NCBI RefSeq assembly: GCF_037414475.1 | Contig: NZ_CP147913.1 | Location: forward strand, 9,868,501-9,932,500 | Direction: 5' to 3' | Source of the DNA: Myxococcus stipitatus | Lineage (GTDB): Bacteria; Myxococcota; Myxococcia; Myxococcales; Myxococcaceae | DNA length: 64,000 bases | Shown: positions 1 through 7,575 of the stretch, in pieces | How positions within the stretch are numbered: the first letter of the stretch is position 1 | How the letters are laid out: every line of letters starts with the position of its first letter | Made by a program: the position numbers and the translations under genes | The notes under the pieces: generated by a model | What the model was told of the DNA's origin: nothing | Seen by the model: the letters and a program-made list of their open reading frames with translations, nothing else | Databases searched by the model: none

Positions 1-1
1 T

Positions 2-1492
2 CGCGCGCACAGCGTGTCGTTCGCCTATTCCGACGCAGTCACCGTCCTCTCCGATATCGAGTTCCACCTGGCCGCGGGTTGGACCGGGCTTGTGGGCGCC
101 AATGGCGCGGGCAAGTCCACCCTCTTGCGGATGCTCTCGGGGGAGCTGACGCCCACCGAGGGGCACTTCCAGTTCGATCCTCCTTCGCCTGTCCTGCGGC
201 TGTGCCGGCAGGAGGTGGAGGAGCTCACGCCGGACATCTCCGAGTTCGCCGAGTCGTGGGACGGACTGGCGCGCAGGCTTCACGGGCAGCTGGGGCTGGA
301 CGTCTCCGCGCTGGAGCGGTGGCCCACCCTGTCTCCGGGTGAGCGCAAGCGGTGGCAGGTGGGCGCGGCGTTGGCCGCAGAGCCGGATGTGCTGCTGCTC
401 GATGAGCCCACGAACCATCTGGATGCGGAGGCTCGGACGTGGCTGGTCTCCGCGCTGCGGCGGTTCCGCGGAGTGGGCGTCGTGGTGTCACATGACAGGC
501 CGCTTCTGGAGACGCTCACCTCCTCCACGCTTCGTGTTCATGGTGGGGATGCGCGGCTGTGGCCAGGGGCCTATTCCGCGGCGAAGCAGCACTGGGAGGC
601 GGAGCGCGAGGCGGAGGTGGATGCGTATCAGCAGCGGCGCGCGGACCAGCGGCGCGCGGCGAAGATGCTGGACCAGGCGCGGCGGGAGCAACAGGGCGCG
701 GATGCCTCGCGCAGCACGAGCAGACGGCTGAAGAGCAAGTACGACAACGATGCGCGGTCCATGGGCGCGAAGGTCACCGTGGGCTGGGCGGAGGCCCACG
801 CGGGCCGTCGCGTGGGAATCCTCCGGCGAGAGCTGGAGCACGCCTCGGAGGCCGTGGGGGAGTTCACCGCGGACAAGACGTTGGGGCGCTCTGTCTTCGT
901 CGACTACGCGCGCTCTCCCAATCCGTGGATCTTCACGTTGGACACGCCGGAGGTCCGCGCTGGGGAGGTCACGCTGTTGGGGCCGGTGAATCTGTCGGTG
1001 GGACGCGAGGCGCGCGTGCGCATCGAGGGCCCCAACGGCGCGGGCAAGAGCACCTTGGTTCGGGCGCTACTGGAGGGTGCGCGTGTGCCTCGGGAGCGCG
1101 TGCTGTATCTGCCTCAGGACGTTGGGGCCGAGGAGGCTCGGGCCACGTTGGATGCGGTGCGCTCACTGCCTCCCGAGGAGAAGGGGCGCGTCCTGTCGCT
1201 CGTCGCGGCGTTGGGTGTGGACCCAGAGCGGCTGCTGGGTTCGGAGCAGCCTTCACCGGGGGAGATTCGCAAGCTGCTCATCGCGCGGGGACTGGGACAG
1301 CATGCCTGGGCCCTGGTGCTCGATGAGCCCACCAATCACCTGGACCTGCCCTCCATCGAGCGGCTGGAGGCGGCCCTTCGCGAGTATCCGGGAGCGTTGC
1401 TCCTGGTGACTCACGACTCCGAGTTCGCTCGTGCCTGCACCACGGAGTGCTGGCGCGTGGAGCATGGTCAGGTGGAGGTATCGACCGGGTGA
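2..1492 (+). CDS. ABC-F family ATPase (5' end outside window)
   Basis: Soluble tandem ATPase of the ABC-F class (translation factors and ribosome-protection proteins, such as the Uup/EttA/Msr types). Two nucleotide-binding domains are visible: the first has Walker A GANGAGKST, signature LSPGERKRW and Walker B VLLLDEPTNHLD; the second has GPNGAGKST, PSPGEIRKLL and LVLDEPTNHLD. The charged linker between them (roughly residues 185-250, rich in Arg, Glu and Gln) fits the ABC-F interdomain linker. No membrane segment is present, so this is not an exporter for the lipopeptide cluster. A GTG at 14 could be a start, but the frame is open to the window edge and the residues before it look like normal domain sequence, so the true start probably lies upstream. 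The 3' end overlaps the convergent epimerase gene by about 25 bp. The subfamily and any antibiotic-resistance role cannot be decided from sequence alone. Confidence 0.9.
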   Translation, partial: RAHSVSFAYSDAVTVLSDIEFHLAAGWTGLVGANGAGKSTLLRMLSGELTPTEGHFQFDPPSPVLRLCRQEVEELTPDISEFAESWDGLARRLHGQLGLDVSALERWPTLSPGERKRWQVGAALAAEPDVLLLDEPTNHLDAEARTWLVSALRRFRGVGVVVSHDRPLLETLTSSTLRVHGGDARLWPGAYSAAKQHWEAEREAEVDAYQQRRADQRRAAKMLDQARREQQGADASRSTSRRLKSKYDNDARSMGAKVTVGWAEAHAGRRVGILRRELEHASEAVGEFTADKTLGRSVFVDYARSPNPWIFTLDTPEVRAGEVTLLGPVNLSVGREARVRIEGPNGAGKSTLVRALLEGARVPRERVLYLPQDVGAEEARATLDAVRSLPPEEKGRVLSLVAALGVDPERLLGSEQPSPGEIRKLLIARGLGQHAWALVLDEPTNHLDLPSIERLEAALREYPGALLLVTHDSEFARACTTECWRVEHGQVEVSTG

Positions 1493-2478
1493 GGTTCGGT
1501 GGGCCGTGGCCTGGAGTGCTCACGATCCCAGGCCACGAGTCCCGCGAGTCCTTCATCCACGGACACGCGTGGATGAAAGCCCGTCTCCCGCTCCAGCGCG
1601 GAGGAGTCCGACCAGGTGGCCTCCATTTCACCGGGCTGGGCGGGCCGTGGGTTCAGCAGGGCCTGTGTTCCCGCGTGCCGCTCCAGCACGGCGACGAAGT
1701 CTCGCAAGGAGACGGGCTCGCCTCGGCCCACGTTGAGCAGCCGATACGGCGGCGCACCGGCGGGAGGCCTATCCAACACACGCACCACGGCCTCCGCCAC
1801 GTCGTCAACATGGGTGAAGTCCCGGCGCATGCGTCCTTCGCCGTACAGCTCGATGGGGAGCCCCTGGCGCAGGGCTCGGAGGAAGCGCAGGGGGGCCATG
1901 TCGGGGCGGCCCCAGGGGCCGTACACGGTGAAGAAGCGCAGCCCACTCGTGGGGAGCCCGTAGAGGTGGCTGTACGTGTGAGCGAGCAACTCTCCCGCGC
2001 GCTTGGTCGCGGAATAGACATTGAGCGGGTGATCGGCGGCGGCGGTCTCCGCGAAGGGCGGCGGCGTGCCCGCGCCGTACACGGAGCTGGAGGAGGCGTA
2101 GACGAGGTGGGCCACTCGCGCAGCTCGTGACTGCTCCAGGACTTGGAGAAGCCCGGTCACGTTCGCGTCGAGATAGGACTGGGCGGAGGCTCCGGCGTCT
2201 CTCACTCCTACCCGTGCCGCGAGGTGGACGACGCCCTCGGGCCGCTCATGGCGGAAGAGCGCCGCGAGCGAGGCCACGTCGGTGATGTCGGCCCGGTGAC
2301 ACGTGAAGCGCTCGGCGCCGGAGACAGACTGGAGGTGTGTCAGACGCTCCTGTTTCAGCGCCATGTCTCCGGAGGGCTCCAGGTTGTCCACTCCGACGAC
2401 GATGTCGCCTCGAGCCAGCAGCCGGGTGATGACGTGGTGAGCGATGAAGCCCGCGGCTCCGGTGACGAGTACGCGCAT
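1468..2478 (-). CDS. NAD-dependent sugar-nucleotide epimerase (UDP-glucuronate 4-epimerase-like)
   Basis: Extended short-chain dehydrogenase of the sugar-nucleotide epimerase/dehydratase family, 336 aa from the chosen start. The N-terminus MRVLVTGAAGFIAHHV carries the Rossmann TGxxGFIG-type NAD loop, and the catalytic Tyr-x-x-x-Lys is YSATK. The segment FFTVYGPWGRPDMAP with RDFTHVDDV is typical of UDP-glucuronate 4-epimerases and related UDP-hexose epimerases. The ATG at 2478 was chosen because it places the NAD loop at the usual distance; a 17-codon upstream extension of the frame has no family-like sequence. It probably supplies an epimerised UDP-sugar for surface polysaccharide, but no glycosyltransferase neighbours are visible. 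The exact substrate is inferred. Confidence 0.85.
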   Translation of the reverse strand: MRVLVTGAAGFIAHHVITRLLARGDIVVGVDNLEPSGDMALKQERLTHLQSVSGAERFTCHRADITDVASLAALFRHERPEGVVHLAARVGVRDAGASAQSYLDANVTGLLQVLEQSRAARVAHLVYASSSSVYGAGTPPPFAETAAADHPLNVYSATKRAGELLAHTYSHLYGLPTSGLRFFTVYGPWGRPDMAPLRFLRALRQGLPIELYGEGRMRRDFTHVDDVAEAVVRVLDRPPAGAPPYRLLNVGRGEPVSLRDFVAVLERHAGTQALLNPRPAQPGEMEATWSDSSALERETGFHPRVSVDEGLAGLVAWDREHSRPRPTEPHPVDTST

Positions 2479-2609
2479 GAAGCCCCACGCTCCCATGCCC
2501 TTGCGTCGGATGCCATGTCCAGCAGCCACCGGAGCCCCTCCCTGGACGTCCAGGCGGACGGGCCATCCGACGCTTCCCGTGGCCCCTGCTTGGACGTAGG
2601 GTGGGCGGC

Positions 2610-3143
2610 ATGGTGTCCGTGAATCAGCTCCGACCCTTCGCCCAGGCCTCGCTCGAGGCCTTCCGTGCAGCCTCCGGCCCCGTGGCGCTCATCCAGCAGC
2701 CGGTGGACCCGGTCTTCCGGAACATCGCCCAGCAGCTGACAGGAGCGCGGACGGTGGGCATGGCGCACCGCTCGCGCATGACGGAGCGGCTGCTCGCGAT
2801 GCTCCGCGACTTCGACAACCTGGAGGTCCACTTCCTGAACCCCAAGGTGGATGGAGAGGAGCTCACCGTGGGGCGCTCGGAGTGCGACCTGGTGGTGCCA
2901 GACCCGTCCGTCTCCCAGCATCACGCGACGCTGCGGTGGAACGCGGCGACGGGGGGCTTCCTGGTGCGGGATGCACAGTCGATGAACGGGACGTGGATCA
3001 ACGGCGCGCCGCTGGGCTTCCGGGCGCAGGTGACACTCAACGACGGCGATACGCTGGCCTTCGGGGATGCTCAGTTCCTCTACCTGCGCGCGGAGACGGT
3101 GCACGAGCACCTGCGGCTGGCGAGTCCCCAGGAGAAGCCCTGA
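2610..3143 (+). CDS. FHA-domain protein
   Basis: A 177-aa cytoplasmic protein. The C-terminal half (about residues 78-165) is a forkhead-associated phosphothreonine-binding domain: the ELTVGRSECDLVV strand with the GR-S motif, the SVSQHHATLRW loop (S-x-x-H) and the NGTWING motif (N-G-T) are all present. The N-terminal 75 residues are not recognised; they contain an Arg/Met-rich helical stretch. FHA proteins usually read out Ser/Thr kinase signalling, which is abundant in myxobacteria. The start could be the ATG at 2610 or the GTG at 2613; an upstream GTG at 2601 is also in frame. It is divergent from the epimerase gene and convergent with the lipoprotein gene at 3150, so it appears monocistronic. 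Confidence 0.8.
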   Translation: MVSVNQLRPFAQASLEAFRAASGPVALIQQPVDPVFRNIAQQLTGARTVGMAHRSRMTERLLAMLRDFDNLEVHFLNPKVDGEELTVGRSECDLVVPDPSVSQHHATLRWNAATGGFLVRDAQSMNGTWINGAPLGFRAQVTLNDGDTLAFGDAQFLYLRAETVHEHLRLASPQEKP

Positions 3144-3149
3144 AGGGGC

Positions 3150-3674
3150 TCAGGGAATCTCGTTCACGACCTGGATGATGGCCTTGCGCAGATAGGAGCT
3201 GTAGTCCGTCTGCGCCTGATACATGCCAATCGTGCTGACGGTGCGGCTCTCCTTCCGCCAGAGGAGCTGGCCCGAGGGGGAGACGACGCCCGCATCCAGG
3301 ATGACCTCCGCGCGGCCGAGTGCCTGCACTGCCGTCACATCGACCCAGTTCAGCACGACGACCACACCGGCCTCGGCGCCGTTCTCCCGGATGAGGGAGA
3401 CGACTTCTTGGGTGGAGGGTGAGGGAGCGTCGGAGATGCGGACGCCGGCGATCTCAAAGCCTCGTTCGCGCAGCACGGCCTGGGTCTGTCCCGAGAGGAC
3501 GGTGCGCGGGTTGCCCTCCCCCATCAGGTCCTCGCGGTAGCTGTTCGAGGGCAGTGCGTCCACCCGTGTGCCCACCACGACGACCACCTTGCGGATGGCG
3601 CCAGGGGGACGGACCTGCGGCGCGGCGCATGCGGTGAGGAACAGGGACAGCAGGAGAAAGAGTCGGACGCGCAT
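3150..3674 (-). CDS. Putative lipoprotein (CsgG/FlgO-like fold possible), function unknown
   Basis: A 174-aa exported lipoprotein. The start MRVRLFLLLSLFLTAC gives a short signal peptide ending in a lipobox (LTAC), so Cys16 should be lipidated. The mature part has VVVVVGTRVDALPSNSYREDL, then VLRERGFEIAGVR and alternating hydrophobic strands. This is reminiscent of small outer-membrane or periplasmic proteins that share the sequence logic of CsgG/FlgO/DUF4136 families (tagged residues followed by RGF-like helix ends), but I cannot assign a family. The frame continues 42 codons upstream of this ATG, but the signal peptide fixes the start. A perfect inverted repeat lies 19-33 bp upstream of the start. 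There is no operon partner. Confidence 0.7.
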   Translation of the reverse strand: MRVRLFLLLSLFLTACAAPQVRPPGAIRKVVVVVGTRVDALPSNSYREDLMGEGNPRTVLSGQTQAVLRERGFEIAGVRISDAPSPSTQEVVSLIRENGAEAGVVVVLNWVDVTAVQALGRAEVILDAGVVSPSGQLLWRKESRTVSTIGMYQAQTDYSSYLRKAIIQVVNEIP

Positions 3675-4056
3675 GTCGAGGCCCTGGGCGGTGGGTGGTG
3701 ACCACCCTCCATAACCACCGAAGGCCGGACTGGGCAAACGGGACCACAAGCCCCCCAGCCCACTTATTGCCACGTGCTCCCCCCTACTTGTTGCTCCCAC
3801 CGATTTATCTCCGGAGTTTCAAGGGACCCAGGCCAGTCTCATGCGCCCATTTTCTCTCCGTGCGACATCAGCAAACGGAGGCCCCTCAAGTGCTCACTGG
3901 ACTGCGCCGCCATCACTCAGATGGAGAGTAGGACCTGACGAAACGCTACGTACATTAAGCTTGTCGATTTCGAACTGGGCTGGCCAACGATGCACCGAAG
4001 AAGGTGAGAGAACTGCGGCCGTAGCACCTCTGCGGACTGCGGCATCTCACGCCCTT
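3675..4056. other. Intergenic region without a recognised gene
   Basis: About 380 bp between two minus-strand genes. The part near 3675-3720 holds the lipoprotein upstream region and an inverted repeat. The remainder (about 3800-4056) is less GC-rich than the surroundings. Short open frames here have no recognisable motif or ribosome-binding site, and I see no tRNA, attachment site or clear terminator. Confidence 0.5.
3693..3707. promoter_or_regulatory. 7-1-7 perfect inverted repeat upstream of the lipoprotein gene
   Basis: GGGTGGT and ACCACCC flank a single central base, just upstream of the minus-strand ATG at 3674. Its position within a leader or promoter suits a repressor operator, but a chance palindrome in GC-rich DNA cannot be excluded. 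Confidence 0.25.
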
Positions 4057-4743
4057 CTATTTACTATCTCTTGTGTGAGCAAATGTTTCCATGCGCACAT
4101 TTAGCAGGTTGTTCGCAAAACCTCGGACCATCAGGGCTTCCAAGTCATCAATCATTCCACCATCAACCTGATAGGCACTGAAGTAGCAAGCAAGATCAAC
4201 CAACTCCAACTGCGTGTCCTTGGGCTGGCGCAACTTCTCATAACCCGGCTTGAACTCTTGGTTACGCTCAGGGTGGCGAACCAAGGCGATGGTCTGCACA
4301 TCACGCTTGCGGTTGAAGGCCAGATTCATTTCCTTCCAGATCGTTTGCTCACGCCCCTTACCAACATAGAGTGCATGGCCACGAGAGTCGTAGAAGATGT
4401 AGATGCCATAGCTTTTCTGTAATTCGGCCTTGAGGCCCCGCGCGTAGAGGTTGGCGTCCTCGCCGTCGTCGAAAACCTGCCAACCTGCCTCGCGCTTCGT
4501 CGGACATTTGTCGATGCGGTAGAACTCAACAATGGGCTGGATTGTTTCTAGCTGAGCCTGTCGCACTGCGGCAGACCGCGACTTGGCTAGCGCTGAAGCG
4601 ACTTGCAGAGGGCTTAGATCTTCGTCTCGGTTCCTCCAGTTGAACAGCGTTCCCATGGTTACGCCCAGCACATCGGCCAGTTCTGCTTGAGAACTTGTTC
4701 CTAGCTTCTTGCCCAGAGCTTCAATCAATTCAATGGCTTTCAT
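4057..4743 (-). CDS. HTH (phage CI-like) plus GIY-YIG nuclease-domain protein
   Basis: A 228-aa protein with an N-terminal helix-turn-helix (residues about 1-60; SQAELADVLGVTMGTLFNWR matches the CI-repressor/XRE pattern of Q-x-x-LA-x-x-LGV...W) and a C-terminal GIY-YIG nuclease-like domain (about 105-220). In the latter, GIYIFYD and ALYVGKG give the GIY...YVG pair, and the late DLEALMVR...NNLLN segment supplies the usual Glu and Asn. A DNA-binding or cleaving role is expected. DNA here is visibly poorer in GC and richer in ATT/TTG codons than neighbouring genes, and the gene stands alone between two intergenic gaps, so recent acquisition is likely. It could be a single-gene phage-defence protein, a mobile-element remnant, or a host repair/regulatory protein; none is established. 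Confidence 0.75.
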   Translation of the reverse strand: MKAIELIEALGKKLGTSSQAELADVLGVTMGTLFNWRNRDEDLSPLQVASALAKSRSAAVRQAQLETIQPIVEFYRIDKCPTKREAGWQVFDDGEDANLYARGLKAELQKSYGIYIFYDSRGHALYVGKGREQTIWKEMNLAFNRKRDVQTIALVRHPERNQEFKPGYEKLRQPKDTQLELVDLACYFSAYQVDGGMIDDLEALMVRGFANNLLNVRMETFAHTRDSK

Positions 4744-5014
4744 TCACCCTCCATCTCTCTCAACTAATCGCTACGTTCTATCGCCATAATCGAATACCCC
4801 TCAACCTCGCCACAATGCGTCACCAGCTCTTGACGGGAGAATGCCTGACCAGCAGGTCCGTACAGACCGCGCCGGGTTATTGAGACACCAGGCTGGCAGT
4901 AGTCAGCCAGTATTCTTCAACGGCATCAACACTCGCTGGGCCTGACTATGCGAGAGGAAGTTGTGGCGTTCCAACCCGGCAAGAGACCCGCGCTGACAAG
5001 GATTCGGTCACCCT
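4744..5014. other. AT-richer intergenic region upstream of the HTH/GIY-YIG gene
   Basis: About 270 bp that should contain the promoter of the minus-strand HTH/GIY-YIG gene and the end of the imuB transcript. It has a weak CTGGC...GCCAG inverted repeat near 4888-4905. No coding region, tRNA or convincing terminator was found. Its composition matches the low-GC gene rather than the flanks. Confidence 0.4.
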
Positions 5015-6523
5015 CTAGTCAAACAAGCCCTGCAAGTAGAAGCAGCCATCACGCATGTCTCTGAATACCCAAGCAGGCCCCAGCCCCTCGAAGTGCACCC
5101 GGTAGTAGTCGCGCTGAAAGGGGAACTCGGACCACCATTCGCCGCCCAACCGCTCCGGGCCTGACACCGCCGTCACCCGGTGGCGCTTCCCGCCCACCCT
5201 GGCCGCCAGCAGCCGGCCCGCTTCGCCCACCTCCGCGTCCAACCACGCAGGTTCCGCCAGCACTCGAGAAGGGCGCTCCCGAAGCCCCCCCGCCGTCACG
5301 GGTCCCCGCTCATCGCGAAGCTCCTCCACCCAGCCCTTCTTCTTCTCGTCGGGCGGCCGGAATGGCTTGGCCCCATGCGCCCCCTCGGGCCGATGCACCG
5401 ACGCCAGCCCCGCTGAGCAGAGCGACTCCTCCCCCAAGGTCGTCGCCAGTCGCGACAACACCACCTCCAACGCCGCGTCTCCCTCCGGCGCGTCCCCCAA
5501 CGAAAGCTGCTGCCCCCGGTCCTCCGAGTGCTCATCCACTCGCGCGGACACCTCCGCCACCGGGTTCTCCAGCCGCAGCTCCTCCAACCGATGCCGCGCC
5601 AGATCGAGCAGCAGCTTCGCCGCCGCCGTGGGCCTCGCCAGGGACAATGTCACCTGCTGCTGCCCCGTGGGGTCCAGCTTCAACGTGAAGGTGATACGAA
5701 CCGCCGCCCGCCCCCGCCCCGCGAGCCTCGCCGCCAACCTGTCCAGCAGCGTCTTCAGCGCGAAGCGCAGCGGCTCGAAGGACTCCGCCGGCCAGTCCAG
5801 CACCCGGCGCTCCTCCAGCACATCCTCCAACACCTCCGCCACGAAGGGCGTGTCATCCGCTCCACCGCATCGCGCATGCACTCGCGCCCCCTGCGCCCCA
5901 CCTCTCGCCGCCACCGCGCCCGCAGGCAACGCAGCCACCTCTCCCAACGTGGTGAGCCCCAACGCGGAGAAGGCCGCGCCCTCCCTCCCCTCCAGCGCCG
6001 CCAACGGCAACGGAGCCAGCATCCGCGCCGATGCCCCGGGGGCCACCACCTCCACTCGCCGCGCCCCGTACCGCGCCAGCGCCCGCGAAGTGAACGCCTC
6101 CGAGGCCACCGCCACATGCGCCCGATACCCCTGCTCCGAGCACAACTCCAACGCCCGAGCGCACAACCCCTCCTCGCCTCCAGAGAGATGCGCGGCCCCA
6201 GCGTCCAGCCACAGCCCATCCGGCGAGGAGAGCTGAAAGCCCGGTCCCAGGCACAACAGCGCCTCCCCCAAGGCCACCAGCGCCCGCGCCTCCTCCTCCG
6301 CTCGATAGGTAAAATGACGAAGCTCCGGCTCCAACGCCGTCGCCGCCGTGAGCGTCGCCCCGGGCCGCACTCCCGCCTTCAGCGCGGACGTCGAGGCCGC
6401 CACCACCCGCCGCTGGCCCCGTGCCTCCTCCACCAACACGAAGGGACGCCCCGCCAGCTCCGGATACTCGATGACCTTGCGCTGCACCGGAAAGCGCGTG
6501 AAGTGCAGATAGGCCCTGCGCAT
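5015..6523 (-). CDS. imuB: ImuB-like Y-family polymerase paralogue (mutasome component)
   Basis: A 502-aa protein of the DinP/Y-family fold, matching ImuB in length and context. The N-terminus MRRAYLHFTRFPVQRKVIEY replaces the catalytic metal-binding DMD-x-F-F of true Y-family polymerases, so it should be non-catalytic, as is known for ImuB, which acts as an adaptor linking the beta clamp and DnaE2 (ImuC). The palm/finger region FVLVEEARGQRRVVAASTSA and the little-finger region (LLDLARHRLEELRLE) follow; the C-terminal part (RLGGEWWSEFPFQRDYYRVH) is the conserved ImuB tail. It lies 9 bp downstream of imuA and is surely co-transcribed with it. DnaE2 is not in the window. Expected role: damage-induced translesion synthesis and mutagenesis. 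Confidence 0.88.
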   Translation of the reverse strand: MRRAYLHFTRFPVQRKVIEYPELAGRPFVLVEEARGQRRVVAASTSALKAGVRPGATLTAATALEPELRHFTYRAEEEARALVALGEALLCLGPGFQLSSPDGLWLDAGAAHLSGGEEGLCARALELCSEQGYRAHVAVASEAFTSRALARYGARRVEVVAPGASARMLAPLPLAALEGREGAAFSALGLTTLGEVAALPAGAVAARGGAQGARVHARCGGADDTPFVAEVLEDVLEERRVLDWPAESFEPLRFALKTLLDRLAARLAGRGRAAVRITFTLKLDPTGQQQVTLSLARPTAAAKLLLDLARHRLEELRLENPVAEVSARVDEHSEDRGQQLSLGDAPEGDAALEVVLSRLATTLGEESLCSAGLASVHRPEGAHGAKPFRPPDEKKKGWVEELRDERGPVTAGGLRERPSRVLAEPAWLDAEVGEAGRLLAARVGGKRHRVTAVSGPERLGGEWWSEFPFQRDYYRVHFEGLGPAWVFRDMRDGCFYLQGLFD

Positions 6524-6532
6524 CGAGCGCCC

Positions 6533-7402
6533 TCAGTACGCCGCGGAGGCCATGCTCAGCCCCGCTCGCAGCGACGGCATCGCCCCATCACGCCCGGGCC
6601 GCTGCCCCTGGATGCCACAGCCATTGCGCGCCACCCACGCCCCTTCCCTCAGGAAGTCCGGCGTCGCATCCGCATCCAACGGCCCCACATCCAACACCCG
6701 CCCGCCCCCCTCCAACCCCAGCTCGGGATACAGCGCGCTCCACGGCATCACCGCCCGAGCCCCCATCCCGCCCCCCCGGCTGCGCACCACTTCCACCGAC
6801 CAGCCCTCCGTCCCCTCCGACTCCGTCCGAAGCCGCGTCACCCCATCCGCGGGTGACTCCGGCGAGGTCAGCAGCAACAACAGCCCACCGCCCCGCTCCG
6901 CCGCGTCCGCCAGCTTGCGCGCCTCGGCCAGCCCGACCCTGGGCCCCCGCCCCACCGCGCCCACTCCACGCGTCAGGTCCAGCACCACACAGGCAAAGGC
7001 CCCGCTGCGCGCGAGCTGCACCGCCGCCCAGACCCGCTGCTCCATCGCCTGGGGCCGGACAATCAACAGCCGCTCCAGATCCACGCCCTGCGCCGCGGCC
7101 GCGGGCGGATAGAGCTCACGCGGCCCATCCACCCACGCACAGAGCCGAGCCTCCCGATGCGCCGCCGCCACCGCGCTCAGCGCCAGGCTGGTCCGCCCGG
7201 AGGCCGCCTCGCCGCACAGCTCCACCGCCTGCCCCAGCGGGAAGCCTCCGGAGGGCAGCAGCGCGTCCACCGCCTCCATCCCCGTGCGAAGGACCGCCAG
7301 ATAACGCCGGGGCGCCGCCTGCAACTGGCGGATGCGCTCACGCAGCTGCTCCACCACGGAGCCGCCCGCCGCGCCCACTCGCTGCTCCAACGCCGCGCTC
7401 AT
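6533..7402 (-). CDS. imuA: ImuA-like RecA-fold protein
   Basis: A 289-aa RecA-related protein that precedes imuB. A degenerate Walker A (GEAASGRTSLALS) sits near residue 64, and the Walker B-like strand is ACVVLDLTRG. The order imuA-imuB with a 9-bp gap is the standard mutasome arrangement; ImuA interacts with ImuB and DnaE2 and is required for induced mutagenesis. The protein resembles the SulA/RecA-like ImuA group rather than full RecA: it is shorter and lacks a C-terminal domain. The ATG at 7402 follows GGAGGCGAG on the coding strand, a good ribosome-binding site. A LexA-box-like element lies 40-56 bp upstream of the start. Confidence 0.85.
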   Translation of the reverse strand: MSAALEQRVGAAGGSVVEQLRERIRQLQAAPRRYLAVLRTGMEAVDALLPSGGFPLGQAVELCGEAASGRTSLALSAVAAAHREARLCAWVDGPRELYPPAAAAQGVDLERLLIVRPQAMEQRVWAAVQLARSGAFACVVLDLTRGVGAVGRGPRVGLAEARKLADAAERGGGLLLLLTSPESPADGVTRLRTESEGTEGWSVEVVRSRGGGMGARAVMPWSALYPELGLEGGGRVLDVGPLDADATPDFLREGAWVARNGCGIQGQRPGRDGAMPSLRAGLSMASAAY

Positions 7403-7441
7403 CTCGCCTCCTCGCCGGGACCCGGCACACCGAACGTCCGC

Positions 7442-7458
7442 CTGGACGGCAGTTCAGT
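7442..7458. promoter_or_regulatory. Possible LexA box upstream of imuA-imuB
   Basis: CTGGACGGCAGTTCAGT matches 13 of 17 positions of the Myxococcus LexA consensus as I recall it (CTRHAMRYBYGTTCAGS), including the whole GTTCAG half-site. The distance to the imuA start fits an operator for an SOS-controlled mutasome operon. The consensus is from memory, and only one half-site is strong. Confidence 0.35.
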
Positions 7459-7575
7459 ATGCTCACGGGTCTGACGTGCGCCCGCACAGGACGCACGGCG
7501 ATGGGCACGGCGACACGACGTGACAGCTCGGCTTCCAACCCGTGGCCTCAGGGATTCCGCGCCCCTGGGGCACGG

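Noticed and set aside
2..1492. ABC protein considered as the lipopeptide exporter
   Set aside because: Two ATPase domains and no membrane segments; it is an ABC-F protein and lies 15 kb from the cluster.
3695..4104. Short plus-strand open frames in the 3.7-4.1 kb gap
   Set aside because: No ribosome-binding site, no recognisable motif, Pro/Ser-rich random-like translation.
4888..4905. CTGGC...GCCAG hairpin as terminator or attachment site
   Set aside because: Only five base pairs with an 8-nt loop and no T-tract; no tRNA or integrase nearby.
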